From: an uncultured Lachnospiraceae bacterium
Lineage (GTDB): Bacteria > Bacillota > Clostridia > Lachnospirales > Lachnospiraceae
Reading direction: 5' to 3'
DNA: 33,859 nucleotides
Assembly (NCBI GenBank): GCA_910585895.1
Contig: CAJUHY010000027.1
Coordinates: forward strand, 1 to 33,859
Made by a program: the position numbers and the translations under genes. Under the pieces are notes generated by a model. It was not told the DNA's origin, did not search any database, and saw only the letters and a list, made by a program, of their open reading frames with translations. Shown here piece by piece: positions 8,490-15,359 of the stretch (position 1 is its first letter; each line of letters begins with the position of its first letter).

Positions 8490-9216
8490 AAATGCTTTCC
8501 ATTTCAAACTTCAAGATTTTGCCCGTCTTGGCATGAATTTTCACTTCATATTCAAGTTCGCCTTTGACAATCTCCACATCATAAACCGGCGTTCCATCGT
8601 CATTATCGAACTCAACCTTTACCACTGTGCCGGAACCAACCTTATTAAGGGCAATGGCTTTGGCTTTCTCTTCCCCTATATAACCCTTGTTATTGTCTTT
8701 CTTCGTAACCAGCTTCCACTCATACTCCAACACTTTTCCGGTACGTGCGTGAAGCTTCAGTTCATATTTCTTCTTGCTGGTTTTCATCTTCACCTTGTAG
8801 ATATCAATACCATCGCTGCGTTTCCTCACTATGCTGGTAATGGATGCATTCTTTACCTGCTTTTTCGCCAGCTTCCTGGCTTTTCCTTCACTGATAATAT
8901 TTCCTCTGCCGTTAGATATATGCCAGGATTCTATCTCCCATTCATAGCTAATCAGCTTTGAATCGGAGGCTCGGTAAGTAAGATTATATTCCTTTTTTCC
9001 TTTCCTTAACTCAGCCTCGAAGACTAATTTCCCACTTTCATAATCCATGTCCACTTTGACAACCTTGGCGCCTTTAACCTGTTTCTTTGCCAGCTTTTTC
9101 ACCTGCCTGACAGAAGTAATCTCTTTCGCCTGCACTGTCCGCGGCATAAAACAAACGCTCGTAACCATAAGGCAGAATGATAAAATCACTGCTCCCAACA
9201 TTTTACATTTTCCCAT
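8482..9216 (-). CDS. Secreted protein with three PepSY repeats
   Basis: A 244-aa exported protein. The start at 9216 (MGKCKMLGAVILSFCLMVTS) gives a clean signal peptide ending near VQA-KE and has GAAGGAGG at good spacing; the longer open frame upstream is not needed. The mature part holds three similar blocks of about 70 residues, each with a helix (KKLAKKQVKGA, RKLAKKQVKNA, KAIALNKVGSG). Each helix is followed by strands ending in the PepSY signature (Y-E/D-V-x-(I/L)-H-A-x-T-G-K-(I/V)-L-(K/E)-(Y/F)-E). PepSY domains are thought to inhibit or chaperone extracellular proteases and envelope proteins. It follows another PepSY gene by 16 bases and is probably under the upstream two-component system. 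Confidence 0.88.
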   Translation of the reverse strand: MGKCKMLGAVILSFCLMVTSVCFMPRTVQAKEITSVRQVKKLAKKQVKGAKVVKVDMDYESGKLVFEAELRKGKKEYNLTYRASDSKLISYEWEIESWHISNGRGNIISEGKARKLAKKQVKNASITSIVRKRSDGIDIYKVKMKTSKKKYELKLHARTGKVLEYEWKLVTKKDNNKGYIGEEKAKAIALNKVGSGTVVKVEFDNDDGTPVYDVEIVKGELEYEVKIHAKTGKILKFEMESIYD

Positions 9217-9232
9217 TTGATATTCCTCCTTC

Positions 9233-9748
9233 TCAGTCATCCCTATCGGCTTCAGCTTTGATAATCTCGCCAGTTTCAGCATTAATCTCATATTCATATT
9301 CCATGCCGTCTTTATAGAACTCAATCTCATATACCATTGTTCCATGTTCCTTTTCCAGCTTTGTTTTGGAAAAACTCACATCTGAAACAGAAAAACCTGC
9401 ATGGTTGACAGCAATAGTCTTTGCCTCCTCAACCTCCATGTCCAGGCCGGCAGCGTTAGACTGGTCTGACAAATTGCTGTCCCCTGCAAGAGGCTCCTCT
9501 ACCATCATCGTAGTGTCGTCTTCGACAACCGGCATATCCTGACTTTTAGCTGCAGCGCTATTATTTACACTTCTCTCTTTCTGAAAAACATAATTGTCCG
9601 TTTTATTTTCTGTCCGCTTATTTGAAGACACTATCGCTGTCACAGCAAACGTTGTGCCAATGATGAACACAGACAGCGCTGCCAGCAAACATACAACAAA
9701 TATAAATGCTTTCTTCGGTGTTTCAAAAAATGATTTCTGACTTTCCAT
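9233..9748 (-). CDS. Membrane-anchored single PepSY-domain protein
   Basis: A 171-aa protein. A short cytoplasmic N-terminus is followed by one transmembrane helix (residues 14-38). An acidic, low-complexity extracellular linker (about 40-100) comes next, and then one PepSY domain ending YEYEINAETGEIIKAEAD. AGAGGAGG lies upstream of the ATG. It is the first gene after a -10 box with an 11-bp tandem repeat (9786-9820). This layout suggests it is the direct target of the neighbouring response regulator. It may sense or modulate envelope state; that is inference from context. Confidence 0.87.
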   Translation of the reverse strand: MESQKSFFETPKKAFIFVVCLLAALSVFIIGTTFAVTAIVSSNKRTENKTDNYVFQKERSVNNSAAAKSQDMPVVEDDTTMMVEEPLAGDSNLSDQSNAAGLDMEVEEAKTIAVNHAGFSVSDVSFSKTKLEKEHGTMVYEIEFYKDGMEYEYEINAETGEIIKAEADRDD

Positions 9749-9785
9749 GTCAGCCTCCTCTCTAACAATATATTTGATGTTTCCT

Positions 9786-9820
9786 ATTATACCTGAAAAA
9801 CATTAGAATAACATTAGAAT
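9786..9820 (-). promoter_or_regulatory. Activator-dependent promoter with 11-bp tandem repeat (response-regulator site)
   Basis: Two perfect copies of AACATTAGAAT sit head to tail at 9799-9809 and 9810-9820 (plus-strand reading). A minus-strand TATAAT lies at 9791-9786. With normal spacing the -35 box (ATGTTA) is poor and is covered by the repeats. One-turn tandem repeats over a weak -35 are the classic binding layout of OmpR/PhoB-type activators, and such a regulator is encoded just upstream. Confidence 0.75.
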
Positions 9821-9827
9821 CAACAAA

Positions 9828-11228
9828 TTATATATTAAAATCTACTAAAAATGTACTTCCTTTTCCCAGTTTACTCTCCACGTGTATCTCTCCGCCATGA
9901 AACTTTACAATCTCATAAGCCATCGACAGCCCCAAACCAGTACCGATACCGGAATGAGAATTATCTGCCTGATAAAAACGCTGAAAAATTTTCTGCTGCT
10001 CCCCCTCAGCAATACCTGTTCCGTTATCTGCAACGGAAAGCTCCACCTTCTGTCCCTTCCGCTTCAGGCTGATAAAAATAAAACCGTTTTCCCTCCCATA
10101 GCGATAAGCATTGGTAATTAAGTTAATCAGCAGACGCTGGAGAAGTTTGCGGTTTCCGTAAACCTTTATATCAGCCTCAGCCTCATAATTAAGGGAAATA
10201 TCTTTCTCTTTTATCATCGCCATATCAAAGCACACAGACTGCACAAGCTCTGTCATATCGACTAACTCCCGCACATAACTTTCCGCCCTCATCTCCAGGC
10301 GTGTAAAATCCAGCATATCATTTATCAGCTTTGACATTTTCCTGCCCTGACGCTGAATAGTCCGCAATGCCTGCTCATATTCTTCACTGCTTCTTGTCTC
10401 TTCCAGAGACATCTCGCACTGTGCCATAATCACTGAGACAGGCGTCCTTAATTCATGGGAAGCATCTGCCGTAAATTGGCGTTCTGTTTCAAAAGCATTC
10501 TCCAGACGCTGAAACATCTCATTGAATCCTGCTGCAAGCTGATGCAGTTCATCTTTTCCCTCGCCAATCTCAATTCGTTTTTTCAAATCACCACTCCCTC
10601 CAATGCGGGCAGCGGAGTTAGAAATTTCCTGAATCGGCTTTAACATTCTTTTGGCAAACAGATACCCGCCGATGGTGGACACCACAACCAAAAGCGGCAT
10701 AAAAAACAACAGCCGACGCGTCATGGCGGTCATCTGCGTCATTCCCTGATTTTCCGATACAACCCCGCGCAGCCAAAGTCCTTTTGCTCCTCCAAAAGTT
10801 AATTCACGGTCAAATATATAATATAACGTACCATTTATCATAAGGTGTTGGATTTTGGAATCTGCAAAATCCAGGCTTGCCGTATGCCTTGAAACAGGAT
10901 TCTCCCCATAAAGCAAGGTTGAGTCCTCATTGTACAGCGATGTATAAACCTCATTTACTTTATCCAGAAAATCATCGTCAATCTCCAGATAGCCAGCGCC
11001 AAAGGCCATATAATAGTCTACTTCCTCCGAATCGGCAATGCCAATATTACTGTAATACTCAACTTCATCCACATTGCCTTCCACGGTGCGTATCAACTCA
11101 TCACGGATAGTTTTTTGCAGCAATTGGCGGTAGACGGAAAAGACGATTACATAGGTGCAGAAAGTGATAAACACCAAAATTACCGTAAACCACAGCGTAA
11201 TTTTCACACGAATAGACAAATTCTTCAT
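9828..11228 (-). CDS. Membrane sensor histidine kinase
   Basis: A 466-aa kinase. TM1 is at about 11-33, an extracellular sensor region at about 35-170 and TM2 at about 173-192. HAMP follows, then HisKA with phosphorylated His258 in ASHELRTP, then HATPase with the N box (LINLITNAYRYG), G1 (DNGTGI), F (FQRFYQ) and G2 (GTGLGLSMA). It is complete. The start ATG overlaps the response-regulator stop (ATGA), so the pair is translationally coupled. The signal is unknown. With the PepSY genes downstream, an envelope or peptide signal is plausible. Confidence 0.94.
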   Translation of the reverse strand: MKNLSIRVKITLWFTVILVFITFCTYVIVFSVYRQLLQKTIRDELIRTVEGNVDEVEYYSNIGIADSEEVDYYMAFGAGYLEIDDDFLDKVNEVYTSLYNEDSTLLYGENPVSRHTASLDFADSKIQHLMINGTLYYIFDRELTFGGAKGLWLRGVVSENQGMTQMTAMTRRLLFFMPLLVVVSTIGGYLFAKRMLKPIQEISNSAARIGGSGDLKKRIEIGEGKDELHQLAAGFNEMFQRLENAFETERQFTADASHELRTPVSVIMAQCEMSLEETRSSEEYEQALRTIQRQGRKMSKLINDMLDFTRLEMRAESYVRELVDMTELVQSVCFDMAMIKEKDISLNYEAEADIKVYGNRKLLQRLLINLITNAYRYGRENGFIFISLKRKGQKVELSVADNGTGIAEGEQQKIFQRFYQADNSHSGIGTGLGLSMAYEIVKFHGGEIHVESKLGKGSTFLVDFNI

Positions 11229-11905
11229 TCATTTTCCACCTCTCGCAGTACGTAGCCTTTCCCGCGGACAGTATGAATCAATTTCTTGTCACGCCCGCCG
11301 TCAATCTTCTTTCTGAGATAACTAATATAGACATCAACTACATTCGTTCCGCCTTCATAATCAAAATTCCAAATATGGTCCTCAATCTTCTCCCGGGACA
11401 GCACAATCCCTTTATTATGCAGCAGGTACTCCAATAGCTCATATTCTTTCGCAGACAGAGAAATTTCCTCTTCGGCGCGCTTTACAACATGGGCAGCCGT
11501 ATCCATGGTGAGGTCAGCCGCAGAAAGAATATTGCTGGCAACGCCAAAAGAAGTACGCAGCAGCGCACGTAGACGCGCCAGTAATTCTTCAAAAGAAAAA
11601 GGCTTCACCAGATAATCATTAGCCCCGCTGTCCAACCCCTTTACGCGGTCAGCTACAGAATCCCGCGCTGTCAGAAACAGCACGGGCGTCATTTGCCCCG
11701 CCCGACGCAGATGGCGCAATACCGCAAAACCATCTGCCCTGGGCATCATGATATCGAGAATCACGGCATCATAATCGGCAAGAGACAAACTCTCGATTGC
11801 CTCTTCACCGTCATGGCAGCTGTCCACGCTATAACCTTGTGAAACCAGCTTCTTTGTTATAATTCTGTTTAAATCTTCTTCATCCTCCGCAAGCAAAACT
11901 CTCAT
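11225..11905 (-). CDS. OmpR/PhoB-family response regulator
   Basis: A 226-aa two-domain regulator. The receiver has the acidic pocket AEDEED (D8/E9), phospho-acceptor D51 (VILDIMMP), a T in LFLTARD and Lys in DYLVKPFSFEEL. The C-terminal winged helix has the recognition region TNVVDVYISYLRKKID and ends VRGKGYVL. GGAGGTG precedes the ATG. It lies 38 bases after blaR1 and overlaps the kinase gene by 4 bases. Its probable site is the 11-bp tandem repeat at 9799-9820. Confidence 0.95.
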   Translation of the reverse strand: MRVLLAEDEEDLNRIITKKLVSQGYSVDSCHDGEEAIESLSLADYDAVILDIMMPRADGFAVLRHLRRAGQMTPVLFLTARDSVADRVKGLDSGANDYLVKPFSFEELLARLRALLRTSFGVASNILSAADLTMDTAAHVVKRAEEEISLSAKEYELLEYLLHNKGIVLSREKIEDHIWNFDYEGGTNVVDVYISYLRKKIDGGRDKKLIHTVRGKGYVLREVENE

Positions 11906-11943
11906 ATTTCACCTCCGCTGATTGTTAAAGTTTGAATTTATGG

Positions 11944-14301
11944 TTATTGCAAATACATAATTACATTTAGAGCCGTCTTGGGCACCGGGGATATATCCGC
12001 CTCTTGTACTGAAATTTCTCCCAAAATTGCAAACCGATAGCCTTGGTATTCCCACTCGGCAAGCGCCCACTTTTCATTAGATTTGACATTCACATATACA
12101 TTTTGGCCGGAACTGCTTGAACCTTGCCAGGTTTCTTCTGCCCAATCCTGTTCTCCTAATTCAGGCAGATTAATTTCTCCATCTTTTACCGCCCAAAGCG
12201 TACACTGCCCTTCCAGTATAGAATCATAATACTGCATCTCAAAATGACGTTCATCTGATTGTTTGAGTACCCGGTTCTGAATCCAGTTTGGATTTTCAGG
12301 TAAGGACACCGGAATTCCAAGTTCCATAACTGCAGGTTCTTTTTCCAGCCCGCAATATTTTTCCAGCAAATTAGGAGCGTTGGTTTTCAATGATTCATAC
12401 CATTCCTGTCCATTCGGCGCTTCCTCTGCATTTAACGGAAGTTTTCCTTTCGTCCCCAGAAGCCCTTCTATTATTCTTGCCATGATATGTCCTTCCAGTC
12501 CCGTCTCAAACCCTGCTTCAAAACGGCTGACACAATAGTCCACCGTATAGTCACAATAATAACTTAACTCCCGATATTCCCCATCATGGGCAGAGATATA
12601 ATCCTGTGGAGCGGAACTTTCTTCCGGCATTCCGGTGCAGATTACTTCTAACAGATATTCTATGATTGGCTCCATGTCAATGCCTCCATAGGCAATAGCC
12701 TGTGCATAACAATCCTGCACCTGTTCCAGTACAAATTTCTGCCTGCCAGCTGCAGCCTCCGCTGCAATATCTGCCGGAAACTTCCTCCGAATATCATCAT
12801 AGAAATCATCCCCATCTCCTGGTTCCCAGTACTCCTGCAAACGATATCCATTGGAAGATTTCCCAAATGTCAATGCCACCGGAACATGGTAGCCGCCAAC
12901 CTCTTCCATTCCATCTTCCAGAAATTTATATTCTCCATAATACGCCCAACCATAATAAGCTACGGTTTGCTGGCCGACCTTTTCGCAAGATACCGCTTGC
13001 AGATTAATATAATTACAACAGGAAAAATCATATTCATCCGCATGACCGGAATTATTATTTTCTATAATCGCCTTTTCAATTGCCTTTTCCTCTTCCATGG
13101 TTATCTGCTGATAGTGGTTTTCAGAAATATTCTCTTGGGATTGCGAAATGGCATTTGGGAATTTTCTGTTTGATAACTGTGCATTCTTAGCCGGATTGGC
13201 AGTAACTGGATTTGTAACCAAGCAGACAGTTCCAACGGCAACCACCATCACAGCTGCCACCAAAATTACAATCCCTGTTTTTTTATAATTAATTACGTTT
13301 TTAATGCGGCTTTTCGTATCGCTCTCGCCAAATGTTAAAGGAACTCCTGTGATTCTTTTCCTGCCAGAGGCAAGAGAAAGCAAGGAGCTGGCATACTCAG
13401 AACGAATATCACCCTTTTCTTTTTTCATGACCGCTTCATCACAGCTCATTTCCATATCTTTTCCAGACAGTACAAACGCCAGCCACGCAAATGGATTAAA
13501 CCAGTGCAGACACAGCGCAGCAAAAGCCACTGGCCGAAACAGATAATCTTTTCTAAGGATATGGTATTGTTCATGGAGAATAATATAATGCTGTTCCTGT
13601 TCTCCAAGACCTGACGGCAGATATATTTTCGGCTGCAGCACTCCAAAAACAAACGGCGTCTCAATACCATCTGCCAGATAAATATTTTCACGAATACACA
13701 TAGAACACTTTAACTGTCTGTTCAGCCGCAAGGCTGACAAAATTCCGTAACATGCCATACCTCCGACTCCCAGCAGCCAGACAGCGAACCAAACGGCAAT
13801 TGGCAAGCCCCGAAACACATTAGAGACCAGTTCCATATTCTGAGACTGCTGGTAATGGTTGATATTATCTTTTCCGATAACAGATTCCAGCAAAACGTTT
13901 TTATCTTTATCCGTACCGGAACTCCTCACGTTGCTGTCCAGTTCTGCCTCTGTCATGGACTCTCCCGTCACCGAGCTATCTGTCTCTGCCGCCGTCATGG
14001 ACTCTTCTGCCACTGTGCTATCTGTCTCTGCCGTTGTCTTTGCCATCAGGCTCACCGTCGAGATATATTCCAATTCACCGCTCTCCCTAACAGAAATATC
14101 CGCTAAATTCCACAAAGAAACCGGCGAAGATACAGAGAATGGGCACAGCAAGCGAAAAAGCACAATTGCCCATAGCATATATGAAAACTGACTAGGAGCT
14201 TTACGAAGCAGGAAACGGAGCGCTAAGACAACTAAAACTGCAATGCTGCCTGTAATGCTTAGATTAAATATTTTAGTTAATACCACATAACAGATATTCA
14301 T
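11944..14301 (-). CDS. BlaR1/MecR1-type M56 metallopeptidase antirepressor
   Basis: A 785-aa membrane protein of the M56 family, partner of BlaI-type repressors. It has hydrophobic helices near 13-31, 41-58, 166-190 and 342-362. The zinc protease motif HEQYH (HExxH) is at 243-247 and the family motif SCDEAVMKKEKGDIRSEYA follows from about 286. In known BlaR1 proteins the intracellular protease leads to loss of the repressor when the outer domain senses a ligand. Here the long C-terminal extracellular region (370-785) shows no SxxK/SxN/KTG penicillin-binding set, so the ligand is probably not a beta-lactam. The ribosome site overlaps the blaI stop. A 14-residue repeat lies at 91-125. Confidence 0.88.
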   Translation of the reverse strand: MNICYVVLTKIFNLSITGSIAVLVVLALRFLLRKAPSQFSYMLWAIVLFRLLCPFSVSSPVSLWNLADISVRESGELEYISTVSLMAKTTAETDSTVAEESMTAAETDSSVTGESMTEAELDSNVRSSGTDKDKNVLLESVIGKDNINHYQQSQNMELVSNVFRGLPIAVWFAVWLLGVGGMACYGILSALRLNRQLKCSMCIRENIYLADGIETPFVFGVLQPKIYLPSGLGEQEQHYIILHEQYHILRKDYLFRPVAFAALCLHWFNPFAWLAFVLSGKDMEMSCDEAVMKKEKGDIRSEYASSLLSLASGRKRITGVPLTFGESDTKSRIKNVINYKKTGIVILVAAVMVVAVGTVCLVTNPVTANPAKNAQLSNRKFPNAISQSQENISENHYQQITMEEEKAIEKAIIENNNSGHADEYDFSCCNYINLQAVSCEKVGQQTVAYYGWAYYGEYKFLEDGMEEVGGYHVPVALTFGKSSNGYRLQEYWEPGDGDDFYDDIRRKFPADIAAEAAAGRQKFVLEQVQDCYAQAIAYGGIDMEPIIEYLLEVICTGMPEESSAPQDYISAHDGEYRELSYYCDYTVDYCVSRFEAGFETGLEGHIMARIIEGLLGTKGKLPLNAEEAPNGQEWYESLKTNAPNLLEKYCGLEKEPAVMELGIPVSLPENPNWIQNRVLKQSDERHFEMQYYDSILEGQCTLWAVKDGEINLPELGEQDWAEETWQGSSSSGQNVYVNVKSNEKWALAEWEYQGYRFAILGEISVQEADISPVPKTALNVIMYLQ
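13927..14031 (-). repeat. 42-base coding repeat in the M56 protein
   Basis: Two and a half copies of a 14-residue unit: AETDSTVAEESMTA, AETDSSVTGESMTE, AELDSNV. It lies in the loop after the second membrane helix, and such slippage-prone repeats can vary in number between strains. Confidence 0.75.
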
Positions 14302-14306
14302 ATCCT

Positions 14307-14666
14307 TTACCTCCCATTCTGAATAATTTCCATCAGTTCCTCAATCTCTGCATCTGATAATTTTTTCCTGGTCGTAAATGCAGCGACAAAGGCTGGAAGC
14401 GAACCTGCAAAAGCCTGTTCTACAAAGCGCTCCCCCTGTATACCATAGAAATCCCGCCGGCTGACTGCCGAGGAAACAATCCCCTGATTATTCTCAAAGA
14501 TTCCTTTCTCACATAGCTTTCGCAGCACATTATATGTAGTTGGACGTTTCCAGTTTAACTCATCGGCACAGATTTCAGCCAATTTCCGGGAATGAATCGG
14601 CTCATGCTGCCAGATAATATCTGCAAAATGAGCCTCTACAACTCCTAAATTTGTATCTATCATCAT
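14307..14666 (-). CDS. BlaI/MecI/CopY-family repressor
   Basis: A 119-aa repressor with an N-terminal winged helix (residues 1-75, recognition region KRPTTYNVLRKLCEKG) and a helical dimerisation tail. In this family the partner M56 protease triggers repressor cleavage and derepression. ATG codons at 14666 and 14663 are both possible; GGGAGG is spaced better for the second. Two 19-bp operators lie directly upstream, so it should repress its own series of genes. It is the first gene of the run blaI-blaR1-response regulator-kinase. No beta-lactamase gene is nearby. Confidence 0.92.
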   Translation of the reverse strand: MMIDTNLGVVEAHFADIIWQHEPIHSRKLAEICADELNWKRPTTYNVLRKLCEKGIFENNQGIVSSAVSRRDFYGIQGERFVEQAFAGSLPAFVAAFTTRKKLSDAEIEELMEIIQNGR

Positions 14667-14676
14667 ATCACCTCCC

Positions 14677-14695
14677 AGTTTATTGCTAATAAACT
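14677..14695 (-). promoter_or_regulatory. BlaI-type operator 1
   Basis: A perfect palindrome of AGTTTATT and AATAAACT around a 3-base centre. It covers the predicted transcript start of the blaI promoter. Confidence 0.82.
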
Positions 14696-14701
14696 ACTTT
14701 C

Positions 14702-14730
14702 AGTTTATCATCAATAAACTAATATGTCAA
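14702..14730 (-). promoter_or_regulatory. blaI promoter with BlaI-type operator 2
   Basis: Minus-strand TTGACA (14730-14725), a 17-base spacer, and TAAACT (14707-14702). The second operator, AGTTTAT-5-ATAAACT (14702-14720), spans the spacer and -10, so repressor binding would block RNA polymerase. The two operators are 25 bases apart centre to centre. Confidence 0.8.
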
Positions 14731-14773
14731 TGATATTATCTAATTTTTCACCAACTCAACTATTTGCACAGCA

Positions 14774-14805
14774 ATAACCCCGAAAACATCTGTCTTCGGG
14801 GTTAT
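14774..14805 (-). terminator. Hairpin downstream of tRNA-Cys
   Basis: An 11-bp perfect stem, ATAACCCCGAA with TTCGGGGTTAT, starting five bases after the tRNA 3' end. The T-run after the stem is short (TTATT), so it may act as a processing or weak termination hairpin. Confidence 0.55.
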
Positions 14806-14809
14806 AAAA

Positions 14810-14881
14810 AGGCGCAGACCGGATTTGAACCGGTGAATCAGGGTGTTGCAGACCCATGCCTTACCACTTGGCTACTGCGCC
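14810..14881 (-). tRNA. tRNA-Cys (anticodon GCA)
   Basis: A full cloverleaf on the minus strand. The acceptor stem is GGCGCAG/CTGCGCC. The D-arm is around AGCCAAGTGGTAAGGC, the anticodon loop is CTGCAAC with GCA, and the T-arm is CCGGTTCAAATCCGG. The discriminator base is U. CCA is not encoded. Confidence 0.95.
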
Positions 14882-14897
14882 GTATTCTGTTTTCCTC

Positions 14898-14938
14898 ATG
14901 TCCTAGGACATTCTACCAAATCATTCCACATTCGTCAA
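14898..14938 (-). promoter_or_regulatory. Promoter of tRNA-Cys with palindrome at the start site
   Basis: Minus-strand TTGACG (14938-14933), 17 bases, TAGAAT (14915-14910). A 14-bp perfect palindrome, ATGTCCTAGGACAT (14898-14911), sits where transcription would begin. Confidence 0.75.
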
Positions 14939-15101
14939 GTCTTTAGTGAAAATTTTTTTAACAATCAGCAGCCAGACCCTTGCTCCGTCCTGTCATACTG
15001 TTGGCTGAACTACTAATAGTATATGCAAAAATCTCAATTTCATGACTCTTATGACCTTTTTACCTGAAATAATTCAAAATTCTTTTATATTTTACTCAAT
15101 T

Positions 15102-15119
15102 GTGCGCAACGTTGCGCAC
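15102..15119. promoter_or_regulatory. 18-bp perfect palindrome upstream of the galactanase gene
   Basis: GTGCGCAACGTTGCGCAC, with a central AACGTT typical of LacI/GalR-family operators. It lies about 240 bases before the galactanase start and about 100 before the best -10 box. No LacI-family gene is in the window, so the regulator would act from elsewhere. Confidence 0.6.
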
Positions 15120-15195
15120 TTTTGCTCCATTTAATTAGAAAAAACGCTAGTAAAAATAGATAAAAACAACTAAGAAAAATTAGCGCATCTGTCTA

Positions 15196-15223
15196 TTGTG
15201 CCGTGCGTAAATGCGTGTATAAT
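15196..15223 (+). promoter_or_regulatory. Possible galactanase promoter
   Basis: TATAAT at 15218-15223 with a weak TTGTGC at 15196-15201 (16-base spacer). This would give a leader of about 130 bases that includes a 7-bp hairpin (AAGCCTT 15315-15321 with AAGGCTT 15329-15335). Confidence 0.45.
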
Positions 15224-15359
15224 CTTAAATATGAACAAGCGATTGCGCTCTTGCCAATATTTCATAAAAGCAGTTCCAGCAGAAATGACCGTATGGGGGG
15301 CAGTTGCCAACATAAAGCCTTCAAACGTAAGGCTTCATCAATTTAAAGGAGGAATAGAA

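Noticed and set aside
8490..8507. TTG start for the rRNA methyltransferase
   Set aside because: It has no ribosome site; the overlapping ATG at 8489 gives the usual coupling with the upstream gene.
12702..13173. Plus-strand open frames opposite the M56 gene
   Set aside because: They lack ribosome sites and family resemblance and are explained as antisense shadows of a clear minus-strand gene.
11944..14301. Beta-lactam sensor BlaR1 in the strict sense
   Set aside because: The C-terminal region lacks the SxxK, SxN and KTG motifs, and no beta-lactamase gene follows.
15198..15359. Longer N-terminus for the galactanase
   Set aside because: The extra 54 codons have no ribosome site and would bury the signal peptide. 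A strong AAAGGAGG precedes the ATG at 15360.
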